From assembly GCF_014207905.1 (NCBI RefSeq), contig NZ_JACHLB010000001.1, positions 1,366,723 through 1,430,722 on the forward strand: a DNA stretch of 64,000 bases, written 5' to 3'. The DNA is from Flavobacterium notoginsengisoli (GTDB taxonomy: Bacteria > Bacteroidota > Bacteroidia > Flavobacteriales > Flavobacteriaceae). The first letter of the stretch is position 1. Each line of letters begins with the position of its first letter. A program made the translations under genes and the position numbers. Of this stretch, positions 8,119 to 15,487 are shown one piece after another. The notes below the pieces were generated by a model. It did not search any database. It was given only the letters and a program-made list of their open reading frames with translations, and was not told where the DNA came from.

Positions 8119-8553
8119 ATGGCAGCAATAAATCCATATTTAATGTTTAACGGAACTTGCGAAGAAGCATTCCTGTTTTATAAATCAGTTTTTGGTGGAG
8201 ATTTTCCATATATGGGAAAATATAAAGATGCTCCGGCAGAAGAAGGAGAAGTGCTTTCTGAAGAAGCATTAAATCGCATAATGCACGTTTCGCTTCCAAT
8301 TGGAAATACTATTTTAATGGGAAGTGACAGTCATCCGAGATACGGAGATGTAGGTTTTGGAGATAATTTTTCTATTTCTATAAACACAGAAAGTAGAGAA
8401 GAAGCAGATAAAATCTTTAGTGGACTTTCGGCTGGAGGACATGTAGAAATGGCGATGGACGATACTTTCTGGGGTTCTTATTTCGGAATGTTTAAAGACA
8501 AATTCGGAGTAAACTGGATGGTAAGTTTCGATAAAAATGAACCAATGAAATAA
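8119..8553 (+). CDS. PhnB/YjdN-like VOC family protein
   Basis: This 144-residue protein carries the PhnB-type opening INPYLMFNGTCEEAFLFYKSVFGG and the closing WGSYFGMFKDKFGVNWMVSF, both standard for the PhnB-like branch of the VOC superfamily (often labelled 3-demethylubiquinone methyltransferase-like). The true function is unknown. It is the last gene of the alternating series. A weak hairpin near 8608-8634 (AAAAAAGCACA, TGTGCTTTTT) probably terminates the unit. Confidence 0.85.
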   Translation: MAAINPYLMFNGTCEEAFLFYKSVFGGDFPYMGKYKDAPAEEGEVLSEEALNRIMHVSLPIGNTILMGSDSHPRYGDVGFGDNFSISINTESREEADKIFSGLSAGGHVEMAMDDTFWGSYFGMFKDKFGVNWMVSFDKNEPMK

Positions 8554-8607
8554 TTTAAAAGTTAAGTTCTTTCAATAGTAAAGCATAATTGTTAAATTAC
8601 TCAAAAA

Positions 8608-8634
8608 AGCACATGAAAATGTGCTTTTTCGTTT
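8608..8634 (+). terminator. terminator of the VOC/SRPBCC series
   Basis: AAAAAGCACAT and ATGTGCTTTTT flank a short GAAA-type loop, followed by a T/C-rich tract. It separates the five-gene series from serB. Confidence 0.7.
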
Positions 8635-8711
8635 TAAAAAAACAATGATTATTCTTTTTTATAAACAAGAGATTGCCGATTTTTGTCGCTTCAAAAATCA
8701 AGAAAGATAAA

Positions 8712-9941
8712 ATGGCAGCAGAAGACAAAGAGATAATTTTATTAAAAGTTTCTGGACACGATAAAATCGGAGTTACAGCAGGCTTAACAGCTGTTTTAGC
8801 AGCTTACGATGCAAATATATTAGATATCGGTCAAGCCGATATTCATGATACGCTTTCTTTAGGAATTTTGTTCGAAATTGAAGCTGGATCTTCTTCTGCA
8901 CCTGTTTTAAAAGATCTTTTGTTTAAAGCTTACGAATTAGAAATCAAAGTGAAATTCATTCCGATTTCTATTGAAGACTACGAAAAGTGGGTAAAATCGC
9001 AATCTAAACAACGTTACATCATTAATATCTTGGGCGAAAAACTAGCAGCTTCTCAATTGTCTGCCGTAACCCAAATAATGTCAGATCAAAACCTGAATAT
9101 CGATTCGATTATCCGATTAACGGGAAGAACTTCTGTTGTTGAAAAAGAAGAATATCCGCGTTCTTGTATTCAATTGTCTGTAACAGGCGAAATTGTAAAC
9201 AAGATCATCATGACGGCAAGTTTCATGGAAATTTCCAGAACGCTTAATGTTGATATTTCTTTCCAAGAAGATAATATTTATAGAAGAAACCGCCGTTTGG
9301 TTTGTTTCGATATGGATTCTACTTTAATCCAAACAGAAGTTATTGACGAACTAGCAGAATTAAATGGAGTAGGCGATCAAGTACGTGCCATTACAGAATC
9401 TGCAATGAACGGAGAAATTGATTTCAACGAAAGTTTCAAAAAACGTATGGCTTTGTTAGAAGGTTTAAGTGAAGAAGTTTTGCAAAACGTTGCTATCAAT
9501 TTGCCAATTACGCAAGGAGCGCATCGTTTAATGAAAGCTCTAAAATATTACGGATATAAAACCGCAATTCTTTCTGGAGGATTTACTTATTTTGGAGAAT
9601 ACCTTCAAAAAGAATTAGGAATAGATTACGTTCACGCGAATCAATTAGAAATAAAAGACGGTAAACTAACTGGAAAATATATCGGTGATATTGTTGACGG
9701 TCAGAAAAAAGCAGAATACTTAAAGGCAATTGCAGAAAAAGAAGGTATTCACATCAACCAAACTATTGCAGTTGGTGACGGAGCAAACGATCTGCCAATG
9801 TTGAACTTAGCAGGTTTAGGAATCGCTTTCCACGCCAAACCAAAAGTAAAAGAAAGCGCTTCAACTTCTATTTCAAGTTTAGGACTTGACGGTGTTTTAT
9901 ATCTTTTAGGATATCACGATCGATATATTGATATGATGTAG
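8712..9941 (+). CDS. serB: phosphoserine phosphatase with N-terminal ACT domains
   Basis: SerB removes phosphate from O-phospho-L-serine in the last step of serine synthesis. The HAD core has CFDMDSTLIQTE (nucleophile Asp200, Asp202), LSGGF (motif II) and VGDGANDLPML (motif IV). The first 185 residues hold two ACT-like segments (ILLKVSGHDKIGVTAGLTAVL and YIINILGEKLAASQLSAV), which in related enzymes bind serine as feedback inhibitor. The start MAAEDKEIILLKV at 8712 was preferred to 8673 because the ACT fold begins right after it. The product has 409 residues. A terminator follows at 10084-10124. Confidence 0.93.
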   Translation: MAAEDKEIILLKVSGHDKIGVTAGLTAVLAAYDANILDIGQADIHDTLSLGILFEIEAGSSSAPVLKDLLFKAYELEIKVKFIPISIEDYEKWVKSQSKQRYIINILGEKLAASQLSAVTQIMSDQNLNIDSIIRLTGRTSVVEKEEYPRSCIQLSVTGEIVNKIIMTASFMEISRTLNVDISFQEDNIYRRNRRLVCFDMDSTLIQTEVIDELAELNGVGDQVRAITESAMNGEIDFNESFKKRMALLEGLSEEVLQNVAINLPITQGAHRLMKALKYYGYKTAILSGGFTYFGEYLQKELGIDYVHANQLEIKDGKLTGKYIGDIVDGQKKAEYLKAIAEKEGIHINQTIAVGDGANDLPMLNLAGLGIAFHAKPKVKESASTSISSLGLDGVLYLLGYHDRYIDMM

Positions 9942-9964
9942 AAAGTCAATTTTACATCATTTTT

Positions 9965-10063
9965 GTCATTTCGACGAAGGAGAAATCTTCGCAAGAAACT
10001 CGACAAAGATTGGTTTTTCGTTGCGGAGCTACTTGTGGAGATTTCTCCTTTCGTCGAAATGAC
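9965..10063. repeat. family-1 inverted repeat, copy A
   Basis: A 99-base element begins GTCATTTCGACGAAGGAGAA and ends with its inverted complement (TTTCGTCGAAATGAC). The centre reads CTTCGCAAGAAACTCGACAA. Other copies are at 35336-35435, 39891-39939 (half), 39980-40079 and 47524-47621. All lie between genes, here downstream of serB. Confidence 0.9.
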
Positions 10064-10083
10064 ATACATAACTTTTAAAAAAC

Positions 10084-10122
10084 AAAACCTCAGTCTTTCA
10101 ATTAAGAGCTGAGGTTTTTTTA
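10084..10122 (+). terminator. serB terminator
   Basis: AAAACCTCAG (10084-10093) pairs with CTGAGGTTTT (10109-10118), followed by further T residues. It lies downstream of the family-1 repeat, so the repeat would be in the serB 3' UTR. Confidence 0.8.
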
Positions 10123-10125
10123 TTT

Positions 10126-10226
10126 GGGCATGTCCCGCCAGAAAAAGGCGGGTCGGGCTATCCGTTGCAATCTTTTGTGCCGAACCCCGGCACAAAAGGA
10201 TTTCCACTTCTATCCCTCATGCGGGT
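10126..10226. repeat. family-2 GC-rich repeat, copy A
   Basis: A GC-rich island contains GCCCGACCCGCC-type inverted modules, the line CTATCCGTTGCAATCTTTT, a small hairpin GTGCCGAACCCCGGCAC, and GGATTTCCACTTCTATC. The same order occurs at 39761-39830, and an inverted, more diverged form may be present at 51793-51887. Confidence 0.8.
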
Positions 10227-10243
10227 TTAGTGGAATTATCGTT

Positions 10244-10756
10244 TTAAAAATTATAGAGTTTTTTAGCCTCTCTAAATTTGTAAATAGAATTATAGATATC
10301 CTCATTTCTCCCTTTAACTAAGCTTATTTCAATTTTTGTAGATAATTCTTCTGGATCAGGAAGTTTGAAGAGAATTTTTGAAAGAAAACCGTCTAATTGT
10401 TTAGAGTATTCTGTTTTATCTCTCAATACAAAATTTACATATGTATTTCCTTTAATTGTAATTATACCTAATTTATCAATATTGTGCCAGTAAATTTTGA
10501 TATTGTTGATGTGATCAAATAAATATCCTTCTGTCAATTCTAATGCAGGTCGTTTTTTTAAATTTCGATATAAATTTTTGGTTGTTTTTCTAAAATGTCT
10601 ACCTGTTATTGTTAATAGAATGAGTGCTGCAATAATTCCTAAAGGCTGATTGTCCGCTAAAAGAAACAATATTATCATCCCGCTAAAAATAAGTAGAAAA
10701 ATGAATGAATCAATCCATAATTTGAGAGCATAGTATGGATATTGAATATTATTCAT
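10244..10756 (-). CDS. uncharacterised membrane protein, PH-like cytoplasmic part
   Basis: I cannot name a characterised family with certainty. The 170-residue protein has two membrane segments at about residues 13-32 and 36-55, then a polar beta-rich region with ALELTEGYLFDHI and IYWHNIDKLGI. This layout resembles small bacterial PH-like membrane proteins of the STM3941 group. The N-terminus is two bases from the upstream gene's stop, so it is the last gene of a likely unit 12980 to 10244 (GH3, secreted protein, small membrane protein, this gene). Confidence 0.7.
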   Translation of the reverse strand: MNNIQYPYYALKLWIDSFIFLLIFSGMIILFLLADNQPLGIIAALILLTITGRHFRKTTKNLYRNLKKRPALELTEGYLFDHINNIKIYWHNIDKLGIITIKGNTYVNFVLRDKTEYSKQLDGFLSKILFKLPDPEELSTKIEISLVKGRNEDIYNSIYKFREAKKLYNF

Positions 10757-10758
10757 CG

Positions 10759-11001
10759 TTATTTTCTCGATTCCAATTCCTTCTTAATCTCCTTTAAATT
10801 ACTCATATTTAAAAAGAGAATAGGCAACAAAGCAATCGGAACAACATTCATCGCGCTAAATCCTTTCATAAAAACAATGAAAATATTAAGAGCAAACAGC
10901 ATAAATAATACAACAGCAAAGATAGTATTTACCCTTTTTAATGTTTTCTGATTTTTAATGAGTTCTTCTGTACTCATTTCGCTGAATTTGGTGGTTTTCA
11001 T
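10759..11001 (-). CDS. small two-helix membrane protein
   Basis: The 80-residue product, starting MKTTKFSEMSTEELIKNQ, has a polar N-terminus and two membrane segments (about residues 25-44 and 48-67) and ends in a charged tail. There is no cysteine. The start at 11001 overlaps the upstream stop as ATGA, which indicates translational coupling; an upstream in-frame start at 11064 would run deep into that gene. The family occurs as an uncharacterised protein in flavobacteria. No function is proposed. Confidence 0.75.
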   Translation of the reverse strand: MKTTKFSEMSTEELIKNQKTLKRVNTIFAVVLFMLFALNIFIVFMKGFSAMNVVPIALLPILFLNMSNLKEIKKELESRK

Positions 11002-11447
11002 TTTTGATTTATTAGTTTGTTCATTCTGTTTTGTAAGCTTTTCTTTTTGTCGCTTGCAGGCCAATCGAACGTATTGTTTAAAAAGCCTAATTTGAGATTG
11101 TCAAAAATTATTTCGTTTTTAAATTTTCCTTTTAATTGTTCTTCTACAATTTCTGGATTGCAAATAAATATTTGTCCGAAAACATCAGCCGGATGTTCAT
11201 TTGCTGAACCAGAAGTTTTTAGAATCATTTCTAGAAATTTTTCTAAAAGTTCTTTATCCTTAGTTTTACAAACTATAGTTTGAACCTTTGTTAAAGTTGG
11301 ATTTAGTTTGTCATCAACGAAGTCAAATGAATATTCTGGTGTATTGTAGTTTTTAACATAGCTAGTCATCACATTAATACATTCCTTTTTGCTTTGGGAA
11401 AATGCTTGAAAAGTAACTAATAAAAAAAAGACAAACAGTTTATTCAT
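10998..11447 (-). CDS. secreted protein of unknown function
   Basis: The 149-residue protein begins with a Sec signal peptide (MNKLFVFFLLVTFQAFSQ, cleavage probably after AFS or at SQ). The mature part contains four cysteines (two in a KECINV and a IVCKTK context) and a helical C-terminus. No domain is recognised. It starts 21 bases after the GH3 gene's stop and overlaps the following membrane-protein gene by four bases, so it belongs to the GH3 transcription unit. Confidence 0.7.
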   Translation of the reverse strand: MNKLFVFFLLVTFQAFSQSKKECINVMTSYVKNYNTPEYSFDFVDDKLNPTLTKVQTIVCKTKDKELLEKFLEMILKTSGSANEHPADVFGQIFICNPEIVEEQLKGKFKNEIIFDNLKLGFLNNTFDWPASDKKKSLQNRMNKLINQK

Positions 11448-11468
11448 TAAGTTTTAGTATTGGAAGTT

Positions 11469-12980
11469 TTAACACATTTCTTTCAACTGCTCTAAATAAT
11501 CTCTCTGGTTCGAAAGTCTCGGAATCTTATGCTGACCTCCCAATTTGTCTCTTTCTTTTAGCCAGTCATAAAAAAGATTTTCTCTAGCAACATTAATCAC
11601 CAAAGGATTTAAAGTCATATTGTTGTAGCGCTTCGCTTCGTAATCAGAATTTAAAGTTTGTAATGTTTCATCTAAAACCTTTTGAAAAAGACCAACATCA
11701 GCAGGTTTTTTCTTGAATTCGATCATCCATTCATGTGCACCTTTTTCTTTGTCTTGCATAAAAATAGGAGCAACCGTATAATCAATTACTTCAGTTTGTG
11801 TTACCTGGCACGCTTTTGCAATGGCTTGATCGGTATTTTCTACCATTAATTCTTCCCCAAAAACATTAATATGATGTTTGGTTCTTCCTGTAACTCGAAT
11901 TCGATACGGATTCAAAGATGTAAAACGAACAGTATCACCAATTAAATAACGCCATAAACCAGAATTTGTCGTGATTACAATAGCGTAATTTTTATTTAAT
12001 TCGACATCTGCCAAACGAACTACTTTTTGATCTGGAGTTCCATAAGTATCCATTGGAATAAATTCGTAGAAAATTCCATAGTCTAGCATTAACAATAAAT
12101 CACTAGAATAATTCAAATCCTGAATGGCAAAAAAGCCTTCAGAAGCATTGTAAATTTCATAATATTTGAAATCTGAACTTGGCAGAATTTTTTTGTACTG
12201 TTCTTTATAAGGAGAAAAACTCACTCCTCCATGAAAATAAACTTCAAGATTTGGCCACAATTCCAATAAGTTTTGTTTGCCTGTATTTTCTAAAACTTTA
12301 TTCATTAAAACCAACATCCAAGACGGAACGCCTGCAAAGCTAGTTACATTTTCATTTTTAGTTTCGTTAATAATCGCTGCAATTTTGGTTTCCCATTCGC
12401 TCATTAACGAAGTTTTACTGCTTGGAGTGCTGCTGAATTCTGCCCAAATAGGCATGTTTTCAATCAAAATTGCCGACAAATCTCCAAAGAAAGTATTGTT
12501 GTTTTCGTAAATCTGCGAGCTTCCGCCCAAGCGAAGACTTTTTCCCAAAAATAATTCAGAATCTTCATTATTATTCAAATAAAGACATAATAAATCTTTA
12601 CTTCCTTTATAATGACAATCTTCTAAAGCTTCATTACTTACCGGAATAAATTTACTTTTTGCGTTTGTGGTTCCGCTCGATTTTGCAAACCATTTAATTG
12701 GCGTTTCCCAAAAAACGTTTTGTTCGCCCAGACGAGTGCGTTCAATTAATGGCTGTAATTCTTCATAAGTCGAGATTGGAACTCTTTCTGAAAAAGTCTG
12801 ATAGGAATTAATGCTCGCAAAATCATATTGTTTTCCGATAATTGTATTTTCTGATGCCGTCAATAAGTTGTGCAATAATTCTTCTTGAACTTCATTTGGG
12901 TATTTTAAAAAAAGCTCTATTTGATGAATTCTCTGTTTAAGAACCCAAGATGCAAACGAATTGATTATGGATAAAGGCAT
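11469..12980 (-). CDS. GH3-family acyl-adenylate (amino acid conjugating) enzyme-like protein
   Basis: The 503-residue protein has the ANL-type adenylation motifs of the GH3 family: SSGTT at 101-105, YNASEGFFA in the middle, and YRIRVTGR leading into the C-terminal domain. Plant GH3 enzymes join amino acids to auxin or jasmonate through an acyl-AMP. Bacterial members are common in Bacteroidota and their substrates are unknown. It heads a minus-strand unit with three small unknown genes, two or three of which encode membrane or secreted proteins. The start at 12980 gives MPLSIINSFASWVLKQR, usual for the family. Confidence 0.88.
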   Translation of the reverse strand: MPLSIINSFASWVLKQRIHQIELFLKYPNEVQEELLHNLLTASENTIIGKQYDFASINSYQTFSERVPISTYEELQPLIERTRLGEQNVFWETPIKWFAKSSGTTNAKSKFIPVSNEALEDCHYKGSKDLLCLYLNNNEDSELFLGKSLRLGGSSQIYENNNTFFGDLSAILIENMPIWAEFSSTPSSKTSLMSEWETKIAAIINETKNENVTSFAGVPSWMLVLMNKVLENTGKQNLLELWPNLEVYFHGGVSFSPYKEQYKKILPSSDFKYYEIYNASEGFFAIQDLNYSSDLLLMLDYGIFYEFIPMDTYGTPDQKVVRLADVELNKNYAIVITTNSGLWRYLIGDTVRFTSLNPYRIRVTGRTKHHINVFGEELMVENTDQAIAKACQVTQTEVIDYTVAPIFMQDKEKGAHEWMIEFKKKPADVGLFQKVLDETLQTLNSDYEAKRYNNMTLNPLVINVARENLFYDWLKERDKLGGQHKIPRLSNQRDYLEQLKEMC

Positions 12981-13051
12981 GAATTTGGTTTTTAGTTAAC
13001 TGATTTTAGGTTTTGAGTTACGCGATTAACGTAAAAACAAAAAACATAAAA

Positions 13052-13082
13052 TTTGAATTTCGAGAGACAAATAGTAACTTTG
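13052..13082 (+). promoter_or_regulatory. promoter for the DUF2797 gene
   Basis: TTTG at 13052-13055, exactly 19 bases, then TAACTTTG at 13075-13082 is a full match to the Bacteroidota consensus. The coding start at 13222 implies a leader of about 130 bases. It faces away from the GH3 gene that starts at 12980. Confidence 0.65.
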
Positions 13083-13221
13083 TCTTCATATCAAAAATAA
13101 CATTTTTTTGTAAAAAACAATCCGATTTAGAACAATTATTCTAGCTAATAAGTCGAATTTTAACACTAAAAATTTTAATTCTTTGATTGGTCTAAATCAG
13201 CAATAATAAATAAAAATACGA

Positions 13222-14016
13222 ATGCAATATCAAGGTGTCCTGACAAAAATGCAAACCGAACTTGGAAGTCCAATTCAATATTATTTGGTTTTCGAAGATA
13301 GTTTTTTAAATGTCAATCAATTGTTAGATAAAGAGATTGAAATTAATTTTATTGGCTATCAGTGTTTGAACTGCGGTAAAAAGAAAAAAATATACCGACA
13401 AGGTTTTTGTTATGATTGCTTTTACTCTAGTCCAGCCGTTGGCGATTGGATTATGCGACCAGAATTGAGTACAGCACATTTGGGAATTGCTGATAGAGAT
13501 TTAGATTATGAATCTAAAGTTCAATTGCAGCCGCATATTGTTTATTTGGCAGCCGCATGCGAAATAAAAGTGGGAGTAACTCGTAAAACACAAGTTCCAA
13601 CACGTTGGATCGATCAAGGCGCTTCGCAGGCAATTGCTGTTGTTGAGGTTCCAAATCGATATTTGGCAGGAATTACTGAGGTAGCTTTAAAAGATCATTA
13701 TACAGACAAAACCAATTGGAGAAAAATGTTGCAGAACGACATTTCAGTTTTTGATTTAGTTGCAGAAAAAGCTAAAATCGAAAGTCTAATTCCATCAGAA
13801 GTTAAAGACTATTTTTACTCTCAAAAAAATGATTTGTACGATTTACAATATCCAGTTTTGAGTTACCCTTCAAAAGTAAACAGTTTAAATTTGGACAAAA
13901 CTCCTTCTTTCAGCGGAAAATTAACTGGAATTAAAGGGCAATATTTACTTTTTGAAAACGGAACTGTATTTAATGTTCGTGGTTCCGAAGGATATGTAGT
14001 TACGATAAGCGTGTAA
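13222..14016 (+). CDS. DUF2797 domain protein with zinc-binding cysteines
   Basis: The 264-residue protein carries CLNC (Cys48, Cys51) and CYDC (Cys63, Cys66), a probable zinc ribbon. It also has the conserved DUF2797 run HIVYLAAACEIKVGVTRKTQ and PTRWIDQGAS. Part of this region resembles GIY-YIG-like folds (KVGVTR), but the catalytic pattern is not convincing. Function is unknown; the family is conserved in Bacteroidota and actinobacteria. It has its own promoter and a separate glycosyltransferase gene downstream. Confidence 0.82.
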   Translation: MQYQGVLTKMQTELGSPIQYYLVFEDSFLNVNQLLDKEIEINFIGYQCLNCGKKKKIYRQGFCYDCFYSSPAVGDWIMRPELSTAHLGIADRDLDYESKVQLQPHIVYLAAACEIKVGVTRKTQVPTRWIDQGASQAIAVVEVPNRYLAGITEVALKDHYTDKTNWRKMLQNDISVFDLVAEKAKIESLIPSEVKDYFYSQKNDLYDLQYPVLSYPSKVNSLNLDKTPSFSGKLTGIKGQYLLFENGTVFNVRGSEGYVVTISV

Positions 14017-14119
14017 GGTTTTATTACTAAATTGTTATCTTTTTTTAGATTAAAATTATTTTAATTTAAAAATTACAATTTATTTCATGGTTTTGTGTTA
14101 ATTAATTGATGAATAATTA

Positions 14120-14127
14120 TAGCTTTG
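14120..14127 (+). promoter_or_regulatory. -7 element for the glycosyltransferase gene
   Basis: TAGCTTTG fits TAnnTTTG. A TTTG at 14092-14095 is 24 bases upstream, slightly longer than usual. The coding start is 55 bases downstream. Confidence 0.45.
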
Positions 14128-14181
14128 GAATGCTAAAGCAAATTATAGCTCCAAAAACAATTAGTACAAAACAAATACCAC

Positions 14182-15228
14182 ATGAGTAGTAAAAAAAAGG
14201 TCAACGCTTTAAGGCGTTCTCTAATGCAGAATTTAACCAAGAATGTTGGAAATTTAGACATTAGAAATATCGAACCAATCGATAAAAGCAAGATTAAAAA
14301 AGTTTTGATATGCAGACCGAACGGCAGATTGGGAAATATGCTTTTGATTACTCCTTTGGTAGAAGAAGTAACTAAAACTTTTCCTGGATGCAAAATTGAT
14401 ATTTTTGTAAAAGGTTTTCTTGCTCCAATTGTTTTTGAAAATTACGATAACGTAGATAAAATTATTCCACTCCCTAAAAAACCTTTTAAAGAATTGGTAA
14501 AATACTTTAAGGTTTGGACTTTAATTAGAAAACAAAAATATGATCTAGCTATAAATGTAGATCAGAATTCTTCTTCAGGAAGACTTGGCGTGAAGTTTTC
14601 TACAGCTAAGTATAAGTTCTTTGGAAACTTACCTGAAGGTGTTGCTTTACAGCATAAAGATTACGAACATATTGCAAAATATCCAGTTTATAATTTTAGA
14701 TATTTTTTAAGCCAAGTTGGTCTTGAAGATAAAAATGAACCCATTGCGCTTTTAGATTTAAAATTGTCTGAAAAAGAAATAGCAACTGGCAAACAAATTT
14801 TAGATAAAATCATTGAACCAAACAAAAAAACAATAGCGATATTTACCTTTGCAACTGGAGAAAAATGCTACAGTACTGATTGGTGGGCAGAGTTTTATAC
14901 CGCATTGAAAAACGAATTTCCAAACGAAAATATCTTTGAAGTTTTACCAGTTGAAAATGTTTCTCAAATCAATTTTGAAGCACCAACTTTTTACAGTAAA
15001 GATGTTCGCGAAATTGGTTCTGTTTTAGCAAACGTAGATGTTTTTGTTGGTGCAGATAGTGGAATTATGCATTTGTCAAGCGCTTCAAAAGCTCCAACTT
15101 TAGGTTTGTTTTCAGGTTCCAACATGAAAAAATACGAACCTTACGGAAATGGAAGCGTAGGTTTAGATACCAACGTTTTAGGTATTCCAGATTTTATAAA
15201 AGCGATAAAAGAAGTTCTAAAAAAGTAG
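14182..15228 (+). CDS. glycosyltransferase family 9 (heptosyltransferase-like)
   Basis: The 348-residue protein has the GT9 N-terminal nucleotide-sugar fold beginning VLICRPNGRLGNMLLITPLV and the C-terminal signature VDVFVGADSGIMHLSSASKAP with the D-S-G-x-x-H motif. GT9 enzymes usually add heptose or related sugars to lipopolysaccharide core from the cytoplasmic face of the inner membrane. The exact sugar cannot be read. It is a single-gene unit bounded by its own promoter-like site and a clear terminator at 15251-15281. Confidence 0.88.
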   Translation: MSSKKKVNALRRSLMQNLTKNVGNLDIRNIEPIDKSKIKKVLICRPNGRLGNMLLITPLVEEVTKTFPGCKIDIFVKGFLAPIVFENYDNVDKIIPLPKKPFKELVKYFKVWTLIRKQKYDLAINVDQNSSSGRLGVKFSTAKYKFFGNLPEGVALQHKDYEHIAKYPVYNFRYFLSQVGLEDKNEPIALLDLKLSEKEIATGKQILDKIIEPNKKTIAIFTFATGEKCYSTDWWAEFYTALKNEFPNENIFEVLPVENVSQINFEAPTFYSKDVREIGSVLANVDVFVGADSGIMHLSSASKAPTLGLFSGSNMKKYEPYGNGSVGLDTNVLGIPDFIKAIKEVLKK

Positions 15229-15250
15229 AATTCAAATTATAAATAAAAAG

Positions 15251-15281
15251 AAAATCCTGTTCGAAAGAACAGGATTTTTTT
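15251..15281 (+). terminator. GT9 gene terminator
   Basis: AAAATCCTGTTC and GAACAGGATTTT form a 12-bp stem with a GAAA tetraloop followed by T residues, 22 bases after the stop. Confidence 0.9.
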
Positions 15282-15304
15282 ATTCGTACAATATTGATTT
15301 TCAA

Positions 15305-15420
15305 AAAGCCCCAGCGGGGTAAAATATTTATAGATCAAAAATTATGTACCGCTCCGCTGGAGCTTTATATTGTACATGTATATTATTTATTCTATAAATA
15401 TTTTGCTTCTCCGAAGCTTA
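15305..15420. repeat. complex inverted repeat (AGCGGGG / AAAATATTTATAGA)
   Basis: AAAATATTTATAGA at 15321-15334 is repeated inverted at 15391-15404. Inside are GC-rich palindromic pieces (CCCCAGCGGGG, CCGCTCCGCTGG). The element is unlike the AT-rich flanks and lies between the convergent GT9 and AsmA-like genes. I saw only this copy in the window. Confidence 0.65.
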
Positions 15421-15487
15421 CTCATCAATTAATTTGGCTTAAAAAACTTAGAATCTCAGTATCTTAGAACCTTAGGATCTTAAAAAA

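Noticed and set aside
9914..10321. Short open frames on both strands over the serB downstream region
   Set aside because: They run through the family-1 and family-2 repeats and the serB terminator. The translated text is a reading of repeat DNA (for example a repeated Arg/Ser-rich string) with no domain.
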